NCBI GenBank assembly: GCA_021775715.1
Contig: JAJFHI010000174.1
Span: forward strand, 1-36,344
Origin: Hyphomicrobiaceae bacterium
Lineage (GTDB): Bacteria > Pseudomonadota > Alphaproteobacteria > Rhizobiales > Hyphomicrobiaceae
Length of the DNA: 36,344 bases
Direction of reading: 5' to 3'
The position numbers and the translations under genes are program-made. Positions 1-7,245 of the stretch are shown here, in pieces. The notes under the pieces were generated by a model. The model was not told the origin of the DNA. It searched no databases and was given only the letters and a program-made list of their open reading frames with translations. Every line of letters begins with the position of its first letter. The first letter of the stretch is position 1.

Positions 1-54
1 AGCGCCAGGAGCGCCGCCTGGAGCGCCGAGAGCGCCGCCTGGAGCGCCGCCGAG
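1..54. repeat. Terminal direct repeat, left copy
   Basis: Bases 1-54 are identical to 36291-36344. Because this lies inside the AGCGCC repeat, it is best read as the overlap left when an assembler closes a circular (or circularly permuted) molecule. A genuine physical end in the middle of a gene is less likely. Confidence 0.85.
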
Positions 55-213
55 AGCGCCGAGAGCGCCGACTGGAGCGCCGCCGAGAGCGCCGAGAGCG
101 CCGCCTGGAGCGCCGTCAGGAGCGCCGAGAGCGCCAGGAGCGCCGCCAGGAGCGCCGCCGAGAGCGCCGAGAGCGCCGTCAGGAGCGCCGCCTGGAGCGC
201 CGAGAGCGCCGAA
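1..213 (+). repeat. AGCGCC codon-phased tandem repeat
   Basis: The hexamer AGCGCC (Ser-Ala) recurs about 20 times with 9- or 12-base spacing, always a multiple of three, so the repeat is coding and stays in frame. Variation is confined to the one or two codons between copies (GAG, AGG, GCC TGG, GCC GAG, GTC AGG, GAC TGG). The same repeat continues at 36274-36344. The Ser-Ala codons are invariant at the DNA level, which suggests recent expansion by slippage or unequal recombination. Confidence 0.9.
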
Positions 214-276
214 TACGTGTGGATCGCAGAGATAGTTATCGACGTTTTTGCGTCGATACGGAAACAGTCAACATAA
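1..276 (+). CDS. Ser-Ala repeat protein, C-terminal part (continues from 35829)
   Basis: This is the C-terminal end of the protein that starts at 35829. Frame 1 is open from base 1 to the TAA at 274-276. The 54-bp overlap of the contig ends keeps the frame, so the joined product is about 245 residues. Residues encoded here are about 20 Ser-Ala units spaced 3 or 4 residues apart (SAE, SAR, SAAW, SAAE, SAVR), then a non-repetitive tail beginning EYVWIAEIVIDVF. The repeat is Ala-rich and predicted helical. Phage and plasmid proteins with a CSxGC-type N-terminal domain and a long Ala-rich tail are familiar to me, but their function is unknown. The repeat copy number may be wrong because short-read assembly collapses such repeats. 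Confidence 0.8.
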   Translation, partial: SARSAAWSAESAAWSAAESAESADWSAAESAESAAWSAVRSAESARSAARSAAESAESAVRSAAWSAESAEYVWIAEIVIDVFASIRKQST

Positions 277-306
277 GCCTGAAACGCAACCATAAGTCCG
301 GAACCG

Positions 307-480
307 ATGCAGATCACATTGACCGAAGATCAGTTCGGGCGTCTCCAGGAGGCCCTCAACACCGCCCTTGGCGTAGCCATCCTTCATGCGCCACGAACAA
401 AACCACGCCTTATGGAAATAACGAACGAGCTGGACGACGCATGGAACGATCAGAACATCCCCGACGAAACACCAGCATAA
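307..480 (+). CDS. Small hypothetical protein, 57 aa
   Basis: A 57-residue protein starting MQITLTEDQFGRL and ending PDETPA. I do not recognise it. It is acidic, probably all-helical, with no membrane segment or cysteines. It lies 30 bp after the stop of the Ser-Ala repeat gene and 10 bp before the next gene, so it is part of the plus-strand small-gene array. Its upstream sequence, ATAAGTCCGGAACCG before ATG, is a degenerate form of the AAAGGCC box that precedes most other genes of the array (compare AAAAGGCCGGAACC before 34594). Confidence 0.7.
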   Translation: MQITLTEDQFGRLQEALNTALGVAILHAPRTKPRLMEITNELDDAWNDQNIPDETPA

Positions 481-484
481 GGCC
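478..484 (+). promoter_or_regulatory. AAGGCC box / ribosome-binding site of gene 491-793
   Basis: TAAGGCC followed by six bases and ATG at 491. The box overlaps the TAA stop of the preceding gene. It has the same spacing as the boxes at 34587, 34997, 35448 and 35822. Confidence 0.7.
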
Positions 485-490
485 ATATCC

Positions 491-793
491 ATGAGTGTGC
501 TGAGCAAAAACTTTATCATCACAATGCCAGACGGCAGCGAATACGCCGTTCCTGTCATGGTCATCGCGCGCAGCAGAGCGTCTGAATACGCGGCGGAGTT
601 CGGCGGGGATGTTGTTCAATCCCTCGCAGACGGCACTGTGCCCCTTTTCGAAGAGGCGGATTTTCATATCCGTGATTGGGCGCAGAACAACATGAACTGG
701 TGCGAGGTTAAAGAACACGCCACACTCATAACTCCCGCCAAGCCAGTTGATGTTCAAGAAGGCTGGATTAACGGCGACTACCGCGTTGAGTAG
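491..793 (+). CDS. Hypothetical protein, 100 aa, last gene of the plus array
   Basis: A 100-residue soluble protein (starts MSVLSKNFIITMPDGSEY). It is mixed alpha/beta, acidic, and has Trp residues in DWAQNNMNW. I do not recognise the family. The start is fixed by the AAGGCC box six bases upstream, and 10 bp separate it from the previous gene. It is the last plus-strand gene before the converging late operon, whose final stop is at 814. Only about 20 bp separate the two stops, and no clear terminator hairpin is visible between them. Confidence 0.75.
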   Translation: MSVLSKNFIITMPDGSEYAVPVMVIARSRASEYAAEFGGDVVQSLADGTVPLFEEADFHIRDWAQNNMNWCEVKEHATLITPAKPVDVQEGWINGDYRVE

Positions 794-800
794 ATTCGCC

Positions 801-811
801 AACGAAAGGCC
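801..811 (+). repeat. Orphan AACGAAAGGCC box
   Basis: An exact copy of the AACGAAAGGCC box that elsewhere precedes small genes. It lies after the last plus-strand gene. Where an ATG is expected six bases later (818) there is AAG, followed by 22 open codons to a TGA at 884-886, antisense to the lysis region. It may be the remnant of a lost gene of the array. Confidence 0.65.
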
Positions 812-813
812 AG

Positions 814-897
814 TCAGAAGAATATCAAAAACGACACATGGGCAACAACTGTCAAAAACAGAACAAACGCGATGAACCTCACCTGATCCCACGTCAT
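814..897 (-). CDS. Tiny membrane protein, 27 aa, last gene of late operon
   Basis: A 27-residue peptide starting MTWDQVRF, followed by one continuous hydrophobic helix of about 20 residues (FIAFVLFLTVV, then HVSFLIFF). Its ATG overlaps the TGA stop of the preceding gene (ATGA at 897-894), so translation is probably coupled. Position at the end of the lysis cassette suggests a holin-like, antiholin-like or lysis-modulating peptide. That function is inferred only from size, topology and place. A longer reading of the same frame from 1146 exists but would overlap the better-looking 81-residue gene along its whole length. Confidence 0.5.
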   Translation of the reverse strand: MTWDQVRFIAFVLFLTVVAHVSFLIFF

Positions 898-1139
898 ATC
901 AGAAACAGCCCGAGGAGGGAGTGCAGGACGCCCGCCCATTCGTCTGCTTTGCTGTGGGCTAAGCCTGCGCTCAAACCCGCCAGCGCTATTGCGAAGGCTT
1001 TGTTCCATGTGTCCTGTGTATCGTGCCTTTCTTCGTGGCGGCTGGTTTTGATCTCCAGCGTGGTTATACGGTGCTCCGTCTCGATTGGCCTGCCCGTTGG
1101 AAGCGTCCGAAATCGTTGCGAGTCTGGATGAGATGTCAT
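894..1139 (-). CDS. Holin-like / lysis-cassette protein, 81 aa
   Basis: An 81-residue protein with a polar N-terminal half (TEHRITTLEIKTSRHEERHD, probable short coiled coil) and a hydrophobic C-terminal half with two weak membrane segments (KAFAIALAGLSAGLAH and GVLHSLLGLFLI). An N-terminal coil plus C-terminal hydrophobic hairpin is seen in some phage holins and haemolysin-XhlA-type proteins. It lies 11 bp downstream of Rz1 and its stop overlaps the next start. No other obvious holin occurs in the lysis cassette, so this and the 27-residue peptide are the best local candidates. No sequence family was recognised. Confidence 0.55.
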   Translation of the reverse strand: MTSHPDSQRFRTLPTGRPIETEHRITTLEIKTSRHEERHDTQDTWNKAFAIALAGLSAGLAHSKADEWAGVLHSLLGLFLI

Positions 1140-1150
1140 CTGGCATAGTC

Positions 1151-1432
1151 TCAGCTCGTCACAGGATCTGGTTTCTCAATGTCGCACGCGGCCTTGTAGA
1201 CTTTTTCCTTACCGGTCTTGAGCGTGTCATAAGCGGAGTTGTGAGCGGCAACAGCTCGCTGCATCTGGCAAGGGGCTTTGCGGCTGTTGGGGATCGGCTT
1301 GAAGCTGGCGAGAGCGCCGTCAGTCGATAGTGTGGGGATCGATTGGCCCGCGCACCCGGCCGTCGCGAGACTTAGCCCGCACACTGTCAGCAACGTTAGC
1401 GGCCTGCTTGTTGGCCTTATGTGTCTGCGCAC
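1151..1432 (-). CDS. Outer-membrane spanin lipoprotein (Rz1-like)
   Basis: Predicted o-spanin. In the +1 frame relative to Rz, a GTG at 1432 is preceded by AAGG nine bases upstream and starts a short basic segment (RRHIRPTSR), a hydrophobic signal stretch (LTLLTVCGLSLATAG) and a cysteine, as in a lipoprotein signal (LATAGC). The mature part is about 65 residues and polar. It would be lipidated, anchored in the outer membrane, and bind Rz across the periplasm to fuse the membranes at lysis. The first 113 bases overlap the end of Rz, the classic Rz/Rz1 arrangement. An ATG at 1471 is an alternative start but has no Shine-Dalgarno and gives an overlong N-region. Confidence 0.7.
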   Translation of the reverse strand: MRRHIRPTSRPLTLLTVCGLSLATAGCAGQSIPTLSTDGALASFKPIPNSRKAPCQMQRAVAAHNSAYDTLKTGKEKVYKAACDIEKPDPVTS

Positions 1433-1565
1433 GTTCGATTTCCTTACCTTTTTGAACGCGAGACGAGTCATAAGTCCAAAACAAAGCCAGCGCGCCCATG
1501 CACGCGGCGACGAGAAAGCCATTGGCGGACAGGAACGTTCTGACGATTAAGAGGATTCCGGTCAT
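1320..1565 (-). CDS. Inner-membrane spanin (Rz-like)
   Basis: Predicted i-spanin of 81 residues. It has one N-terminal membrane helix (about residues 5-31, ILLIVRTFLSANGFLVAAC onward) followed by a charged, Ala/Lys/Gln-rich segment (KEIERAQTHKANKQAANVA) likely to form a periplasmic coiled coil. Its ATG overlaps the endolysin stop (ATGA at 1565-1562). The short length is on the small side for Rz. The partner Rz1 is encoded in an overlapping frame from 1432. Confidence 0.7.
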   Translation of the reverse strand: MTGILLIVRTFLSANGFLVAACMGALALFWTYDSSRVQKGKEIERAQTHKANKQAANVADSVRAKSRDGRVRGPIDPHTID

Positions 1566-2515
1566 CCGATTTTCCCCTTGTCTGCCGCGTCCAAGCGGCG
1601 GAAAATCACCATCGCAATGCCGAAAACACCAAGCCCAAAAGCAATGCTTGAGACGTTGGCCCCCATATCGGCAAGCAGGATTTTTGCCGGTCCAAGCGTC
1701 GTGACCTCTGCCGCAGCCTCAACGAGCACCTGCACACCGTCTTGCATCCATTGGACGATGGACGCGAACAAAGCGATCAGCCCGCCTGTGACAGTTTTAG
1801 ATGACTTTGCCGCCTCCGTGACGGGGCGGACTTCATCGGGCTCGATGGCCTTGGGGATCGGGCGCGGGTCGTCGTCTTCGGCTGCGATGGGCTCAGGCTC
1901 GACATCGTTTGCCGGCATGGGCGGGACAACCGGACGCTGCAACTCCCCCATAATCTCATGGATGCGCGCCATGAGACAGGCAGCGCCCGTCTGCCCGCTG
2001 ACGGCTGTGGCGGACCATTTGCCGTCTGCAATGTATTTCCCCTTGGAATAGTGCTGGCATCCGCTCCATAGGTAGGGGCTCTTGATGCCGCGATAAAGTC
2101 TGTAACCAAACCCATTGAAGCGCTCTGTCTCATACAGGACGCGCTCGATTGGCCAGTCCGTGATTTTGTGCCAACCCTTCATGCGGATAGCGTCGTCTGC
2201 TGAAATTTCCCAAGTGAACGGAGGCTTGCCGAGCGGTCGGCCCTTGGGGACGCGCCAGGTGCGTTTTTGCAAGCTGTCGCCGTTGTGCAGATGCCGGTCA
2301 AAGCGCAGGCCGCTTTCCATGGAATGGATCGCTCCCACCATCCACCATGGCACACCCGTTGACGCCTCGACTTGCTCGTATCTGGTTCGGTTTGCGATGA
2401 TCTGTTTGGCGCGCCGGTCAATCGGCTGCGTCCACGCCCCGCGAACTGTCATCGTCTCCCACAGCAGGGCGTATTCAGATTTGATGTCGTCGAAGCGAGG
2501 CGGGGCCTTGGCCAT
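1562..2515 (-). CDS. Endolysin: lysozyme-family muramidase with C-terminal membrane helix
   Basis: A 317-residue peptidoglycan hydrolase of the COG5526-type lysozyme family, common in alphaproteobacterial phages. The N-terminal half holds the catalytic domain: WWMVGAIHSMESGL, with Glu67 the likely catalytic acid, followed by the family pattern HNGDSL, PKGRP, PPFTWE and SADDA. A Pro/Glu/Asp-rich linker (about 195-235) leads to a hydrophobic C-terminal segment (about 285-308, SIAFGLGVFGIAMVIF) ending in RRLDAADKGK, a probable membrane anchor. It cleaves cell-wall glycan at the end of infection. Its ATG overlaps the stop of the upstream gene (TAATG), and Rz follows with an ATGA overlap. Confidence 0.85.
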   Translation of the reverse strand: MAKAPPRFDDIKSEYALLWETMTVRGAWTQPIDRRAKQIIANRTRYEQVEASTGVPWWMVGAIHSMESGLRFDRHLHNGDSLQKRTWRVPKGRPLGKPPFTWEISADDAIRMKGWHKITDWPIERVLYETERFNGFGYRLYRGIKSPYLWSGCQHYSKGKYIADGKWSATAVSGQTGAACLMARIHEIMGELQRPVVPPMPANDVEPEPIAAEDDDPRPIPKAIEPDEVRPVTEAAKSSKTVTGGLIALFASIVQWMQDGVQVLVEAAAEVTTLGPAKILLADMGANVSSIAFGLGVFGIAMVIFRRLDAADKGKIG

Positions 2516-2967
2516 TAGCTGACACTCCGCGTTAGTTCCTCTGTCGTAGAGATCACATCGTGCATCGCTGCCGACATCTTTGAGCGGAACTCCTCAAGAC
2601 GCCCGCCGATCTTGTTCATCCTTTCGTGGTGCGCGCGTTGGCCTTCTGCGAGGCTCATCACCAGCGCGCCGAACTCGGCAAGGGTCGCGTGCAACTCCGG
2701 CATCCCCTGAATGAATCCCTCGATAGCCTCAACGCGGGCCTGGATGTCATCAACTTGCGGGACGTTGGGATTTGTCGGGATAAGCAGTTGCGGCTTGGAG
2801 CGCTCGGCCTCGATCCATGCGCAGACTTCGGCAAGCTTGCGCTCAACTTCGCTGATGCGCTCGCGGTCGCCTTCTGCGAGATCGAGCTTTGTCTCTGTAT
2901 GCCGTTCGATGTCCCGCCCGCGCTTGCGCTGACGAGCCGTCAAAAACTTTTCTTCTACACGGTCCAT
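2515..2967 (-). CDS. Coiled-coil protein, 150 aa, between fibre genes and endolysin
   Basis: A 150-residue soluble protein rich in Glu, Arg and Leu, with two probable coiled-coil stretches (about 15-60 and 75-140). It is unrecognised. It overlaps the upstream gene by 13 bp and the endolysin start by one base, so it belongs to the late operon. Position suggests a fibre-associated or lysis-associated role, but the sequence does not decide between them. Confidence 0.75.
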   Translation of the reverse strand: MDRVEEKFLTARQRKRGRDIERHTETKLDLAEGDRERISEVERKLAEVCAWIEAERSKPQLLIPTNPNVPQVDDIQARVEAIEGFIQGMPELHATLAEFGALVMSLAEGQRAHHERMNKIGGRLEEFRSKMSAAMHDVISTTEELTRSVS

Positions 2968-3590
2968 TGTATTGCCTCATAAGCCGCCTGTGCTTCTTCG
3001 GCTGTACTTGCCGAACTCACTGACGCCTTACCAGACAAACGGGTTTTTTCGATTACGTGTGATAGCTGCGCGAATTGTGCGTAATTCAATCTTACAAGCT
3101 GTGCGCATTCCCAAAGTGTCGGCGCTTCCAATCCAACAGAAGCGGCCAGCGTCGGGTATGCTGCAATTCTTTCCTCAGAAGATAACGCATTTGCCGCTAC
3201 TTCACCAATCTCATTGACAAGTTCAGCTTGCTCGAATTTCTCGCGATACGTCATGACCATGCCGTCGCCTGCGGTTATGTATTTTTGACGAACCTGTTCT
3301 GCTTGCATGTCTACATTTGCGGAAAGCTGGTCTTTCAATTCGGCAAGCGTGGGAATGGGAAGCGGCTCCGGCTCTACAAGCGTGGCTGCGCTCCTGGTAA
3401 TTGTTACAGCAGACATGCCGATGGCTACCGCCTCAATCGGCCCCTCTCCGACATACGAAACCGGGCGATACACTGGCCCGCCGTCGCCTTTGACGTCTAC
3501 CGCATTCCGTTTGTATTCCGGCCATGTGCTCAGGTCATAGCTTTTGCGGCGCAAAATTTGCCCGCCGTCAAGCACTGCATATTCCTGCAT
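2955..3590 (-). CDS. Putative tail-fibre-associated protein, 211 aa
   Basis: The N-terminal part (MQEYAVLDGGQILRRKSYDL) resembles the start of phage tail-fibre assembly or fibre-end proteins that open with a short beta segment describing the gene's own 'variable'. The C-terminal half (about 80-205) is helical (AELKDQLSANVDMQAEQVRQ, then long Ala/Glu-rich helices). It sits directly after the glycine-rich fibre tip with 14 bp spacing, which supports a chaperone or fibre-assembly role. That role is inferred from place and style. Confidence 0.6.
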   Translation of the reverse strand: MQEYAVLDGGQILRRKSYDLSTWPEYKRNAVDVKGDGGPVYRPVSYVGEGPIEAVAIGMSAVTITRSAATLVEPEPLPIPTLAELKDQLSANVDMQAEQVRQKYITAGDGMVMTYREKFEQAELVNEIGEVAANALSSEERIAAYPTLAASVGLEAPTLWECAQLVRLNYAQFAQLSHVIEKTRLSGKASVSSASTAEEAQAAYEAIQWTV

Positions 3591-3604
3591 GTCAGATTTC
3601 CCGA

Positions 3605-4435
3605 TTAGATTGCATAGCGCACGATGACAATACCGGAGCCGCCAGAACCGCCCGACACTGCGGCTGCGGCTGTAGCACCACCACCACCACCGCCGCCAGT
3701 GTTCGCCGTTGCAGAAGCACCCGAAACACCATTTCCGCCAGCACCGCCGCCACCTGAGCCGCCAGCGCCTCCTGTGATGTGCCCACCACCGCCACCGCCG
3801 CCGCCATACGAAACCGATGACCCACTTATACTTGATGCTACCCCAGCGCCGCCAGCGCCGCCCGTCGAACCCGAGCCGTTACCACCAGTGGCAGATGCGC
3901 CGCCGCCTCCGCCCGCGCCTCCTGATGATGACGACGCGATGTTGCCATTACCACCGGCAAAACCTATGGAGCCCGTTGCACCCGTACCACCAGACACCAC
4001 GTTGGAAAAGCCACCGCCGCCGTAAGCTCCAGCTGAAGGGCCAGTGACAAAAGACCCACCGCCACCGCCTCCAACGGCTGTCACTAATGCGGCTATACTG
4101 CTAGATGCACCGCTATTGCCGGGAGCCGATGAACTGTTGCCTGCTCCGCCAACCCCTATTGTGACTGCGTAGCCTTGAGCGGATAAAGATAATGTGCCGG
4201 TTTTTACTTCACCTCCAGAGCCGCCGCCGTGTCGAGCAAGATTGCCGGAATTGTCCCCTCCCCCCGCCCCGCCGCCAGCAACAACGAGATATTCAACATC
4301 GCCTGAGCCGCTAGTTATTTCGAACGTGCCTGACGACGTAAATGTGTGGATGCGGTAGCCGCCAGATTCCGTGATCGTGCCGCCTGTTGCGACAAGGCCA
4401 GAAGCTGGATGATGTGCTGGGAATGGGAATGTCAT
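3605..4435 (-). CDS. Glycine-rich tail-fibre tip / adhesin
   Basis: A 276-residue protein. Residues about 1-60 form a beta domain (GGYRIHTFTSSGTFEITSG, VEYLVVAGGGAGGG) typical of the glycine-rich domain in phage fibre tips. Most of the rest is Gly/Ser/Ala runs (GGGGGG, GAGGAGG), and it ends with the family hallmark SGIVIVRYAI. Such proteins are thought to form polyglycine-II-like or beta sandwiches presenting receptor-binding loops. The ATG overlaps the stop of the main fibre gene (ATGA at 4435-4432), so it is co-translated with the fibre. The complementary strand shows a spurious Pro-rich frame. It is a likely host-range determinant. Confidence 0.8.
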   Translation of the reverse strand: MTFPFPAHHPASGLVATGGTITESGGYRIHTFTSSGTFEITSGSGDVEYLVVAGGGAGGGDNSGNLARHGGGSGGEVKTGTLSLSAQGYAVTIGVGGAGNSSSAPGNSGASSSIAALVTAVGGGGGGSFVTGPSAGAYGGGGFSNVVSGGTGATGSIGFAGGNGNIASSSSGGAGGGGGASATGGNGSGSTGGAGGAGVASSISGSSVSYGGGGGGGGHITGGAGGSGGGGAGGNGVSGASATANTGGGGGGGATAAAAVSGGSGGSGIVIVRYAI

Positions 4436-7221
4436 TGCAGCGCCACCACCGTCAGAACGCTCAACGAGTTGTTTTTCGTGATGAACAGCATGAAGTCATC
4501 GCCGTTGACAGTTGTGAGACTGTCTCCGTTGACTTTCGTGAAACCGCTGGTTGTGATTGTTCCCGCACTGCCGTCGTTTGTGTACTGCAGGACTATGCTG
4601 CAATTGTTCGTCGGAGGCGCGAGCGTGTGCGCCCCGCCGTTGACGGCGTATTGCAGATTCCCTGACGCCTCGTCGGGCGTAAACGTCCCCGTTGTTTTTG
4701 TGCCTGCGTTATGCGGCGTTCCGGCAAAGCCCGCAGTTAGTACGTCAGCCGTGTCCGCCTTGAGCGTATCCGCGTCATATGCCTCGACATCCGAGCCGAT
4801 GGCCAGACCAAGGTTCGTGCGCACCGTGCCAGCGTTGTCCACGTCGGATAGGTTGTTCGATGCGACTAGATCGCCAGTGTTCGCCGTCGCACCGTCTGCA
4901 ACGTTTATCAGCGTCCTAACCTGTGCCGCCGTCAGTTCTTCAGCTAGGCCAGCACCGGCTGTAATACGCCCCGCGATGCGATCAGTCGCGCTGAAATCAA
5001 CTTGCGTGATGTCATAGTCGGAATTAGCCGCAACGACGGCCCCGGTCCGCCCGTAAACGCTATCAACCGCACCCGCTCCATCGTTGCCAGATGGAATGAA
5101 TTGCACGCTGATCGGTGCCGCATCCGCGAAGGACGTTGCACCGCTCGAATACGTGACAGCAAGCGCCACATAACCGGAATTATCCGTGCTCGCGCCCGTG
5201 ATGTTGTAGACCACTTGAGCGCCATCAGATGGCCTCGAGATAAGAAGCTGACCGCGCAATGTCGCGTTAGAAACGTCATCCCAGCCGAGAATAGTCGCCT
5301 CATGACCGTTCCCGTTGCGGTCGCTGTCGTCAATGTAGAGCGCCGTTGCAGAACTCAGATCTGCGTTGTTAGCGCGTAGCACGCCCGCACCTGGATCTGC
5401 GTCAGTTGTGGTTGTCGAGAATGTGTAAAGAAATCCTGGGTCGGTACCGTCAGCGCCATTAGTGCCTGCATCGCCAGTCGTTCCGGTTGGGCCGACATCG
5501 CCAGACCTCGAAAAGACCAGCGTAATGCCATCGGCCGCAGAAAAACCGCCCGGCCCGCTGACGTATGTGACAGCTATCTTGCGATAGCCGCTAGCCGTCG
5601 TGACGCCCGTAACCTGGAACACCGAAAACACGCTGGGGTTGCTGCTTTTGACAAGCTGCAACGTGCCCTTAATCGTGTTCGTGCTGTCGTCTAGCGAATC
5701 AAGCCAATCAGTCTCATCAACGGCATCGGCATCGGTTGTGGAAACATAAAACTCCGTGATGCTTGCCGTCGTGGCGTTGTTGGCCCGGATGTCTCCCGTT
5801 CCGGGGTCGGCGTCGGTCGTACTGGTGTCCCACGTCCAAGAAATGCCGCCGCCCGCCGCGCCCTGCTCGCCCTTATCGCCAGTGCGCGTGAACTGCACAC
5901 CGATTGGATCGCCATTCGCAAACGTTCCTGCCCCGTCAACATACGTGAGGCTCCCGCTACGGTATGCGCCCGAATCCGTCATCGAACCAGTGAGCGAGTA
6001 AGCCGCGAAATTGGCAGGCGCACCGACTTTGTAGATCTTCAAGGTGCCCTTGACTGTGGAAGTTGAGTCATCCCACGTCCCCAAAAGGTCTGCGATGTCT
6101 TCGCCGAAATATCCAGTTTCGCTAATATAAAACGCCGTCGCGCTGGCCAGCGTTGCGTTGTTGAAACGCAACCGTCCCGCACCGGGATCGGCTGCCGCCG
6201 TGCCCGTGTCGAACGTCATTGCTAGGCCGTTGACGGCATAGATATCGGCGTTTGATGTTGTGGCCGATGCAATGATGTCGGCATGCATAGCGACGTTTTT
6301 GACGCGCGCCTCGTCGCTGCCATCGCTTGCAGTTGTTCCACTGGTAATAGACACGGTGTGTGAGTGTGAGCCGGCCGAGCTTGTTGAAAAAGACCCGCCA
6401 TAACTGGCATCATTCACGGAGTTTCCACTACCGCCCGCTATATTGTTTCCGGCGTTGCCATACAGATGTGTGTGCGCGCCATTCGTGCTCGTCGTTCCCG
6501 CAAGCGTTCCAGGCCCGTGCGTGTGCGCCTTGTTCTGATCGGCTTGCGTTGAGCCCGCCGTGCGTGCGCCGCTCGTGTCAACCGAGCTCGTTGTGGCCGC
6601 AAAGCGCAAGAAATAGCCAGCCGCGCTCGGCAGCGTGTTTGCGCCCCACGGCGAAGAATTGCCGACAAGCCACGCGCTCAATTCTGGATATGCTACGGGA
6701 TCAAACGTCTGTGTTGATTCTCCGAGACGAATGCGTCCCGCGCGAACCGTCGTGTCTAGCGTTAAAACAACGTCACCGACTTTTGAACTTGTCCCGCTTG
6801 CAACCGGCGTTGCCGCGCGTTGGCTCAAAAGCTGAAACCAGTCGTTTGCAAGATCATAAACGACTGAGACGATGGCCCCTGAAACGATGTCTCCAGAGAT
6901 GAGTGCGGCACCGCTCGGCCCCACAATCGCCTTGGCCCCGAGCGATGATATGTTGAGCGTTGGTGCGCCTGAGTTCGAATGGTTCGCTGTGAACACCATC
7001 GTCAGCTTGTCGGAGTAGCTGGCAATGGTCCGGTTTGGCGTCACAGTGTAAGCGTTGGCAGAACCGCCAGAAGTCACGCTGCCGTTGTGATCGAGCGCGT
7101 TTCTGGCAATCATGGCCTCCAGCTCGCGCGCTGAGTCGTTCACATTGCGAAACTGCATGTTTTCTGGAAACCGCGCCGTGTTTGAGGCAGCGGTGCCGGA
7201 TAGGTCGAAGATTTCGGCCAT
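4432..7221 (-). CDS. Tail fibre with collar domain and three repeated modules
   Basis: A 929-residue fibre. Residues about 1-140 are an N-terminal attachment domain (APTLNISSLGAKAI, VYDLANDWFQLL). About 150-310 match the phage tail-collar pattern (GDVVLTLD, FLRFA, NKAHTHGPGT, HTHLYG, SHSHTVSI; His-rich repeats can bind metal at the trimer axis). About 310-720 are three copies of a roughly 130-residue beta module (each with DADPG or AADPG near its start, a D-D-S/V W/L-D turn, and a closing Gly-rich, collagen-like stretch such as GPTGTTGDAGTNGADG). The C-terminal 200 residues (SDYDITQVDFSATDRI onward) form the distal shaft. It recognises the host surface with the glycine-rich tip encoded next. 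Confidence 0.85.
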   Translation of the reverse strand: MAEIFDLSGTAASNTARFPENMQFRNVNDSARELEAMIARNALDHNGSVTSGGSANAYTVTPNRTIASYSDKLTMVFTANHSNSGAPTLNISSLGAKAIVGPSGAALISGDIVSGAIVSVVYDLANDWFQLLSQRAATPVASGTSSKVGDVVLTLDTTVRAGRIRLGESTQTFDPVAYPELSAWLVGNSSPWGANTLPSAAGYFLRFAATTSSVDTSGARTAGSTQADQNKAHTHGPGTLAGTTSTNGAHTHLYGNAGNNIAGGSGNSVNDASYGGSFSTSSAGSHSHTVSITSGTTASDGSDEARVKNVAMHADIIASATTSNADIYAVNGLAMTFDTGTAAADPGAGRLRFNNATLASATAFYISETGYFGEDIADLLGTWDDSTSTVKGTLKIYKVGAPANFAAYSLTGSMTDSGAYRSGSLTYVDGAGTFANGDPIGVQFTRTGDKGEQGAAGGGISWTWDTSTTDADPGTGDIRANNATTASITEFYVSTTDADAVDETDWLDSLDDSTNTIKGTLQLVKSSNPSVFSVFQVTGVTTASGYRKIAVTYVSGPGGFSAADGITLVFSRSGDVGPTGTTGDAGTNGADGTDPGFLYTFSTTTTDADPGAGVLRANNADLSSATALYIDDSDRNGNGHEATILGWDDVSNATLRGQLLISRPSDGAQVVYNITGASTDNSGYVALAVTYSSGATSFADAAPISVQFIPSGNDGAGAVDSVYGRTGAVVAANSDYDITQVDFSATDRIAGRITAGAGLAEELTAAQVRTLINVADGATANTGDLVASNNLSDVDNAGTVRTNLGLAIGSDVEAYDADTLKADTADVLTAGFAGTPHNAGTKTTGTFTPDEASGNLQYAVNGGAHTLAPPTNNCSIVLQYTNDGSAGTITTSGFTKVNGDSLTTVNGDDFMLFITKNNSLSVLTVVALQ

Positions 7222-7245
7222 TGTGTTTTATGTTCCGTTTTTGTG

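Noticed and set aside
1-213. CRISPR-like or noncoding tandem repeat at the contig start
   Set aside because: Units are 9 or 12 bases without spacers, stay in one reading frame, and encode a Ser-Ala helix continuous with the gene at 35829.
219-494. 91-residue plus-strand frame after the repeat
   Set aside because: It overlaps the end of the Ser-Ala gene and the 57-residue gene at 307-480, both in another frame with better protein character and start context.
814-1146. 110-residue frame ending at 814
   Set aside because: Its first 80 residues lie over the better 81-residue gene; only the last 27 residues, with an ATGA-coupled start, look real.
3624-4025. Proline-rich plus-strand frame
   Set aside because: It is the antisense of the glycine-rich fibre tip (GGC/GGT runs read as GCC/ACC); no start signal.
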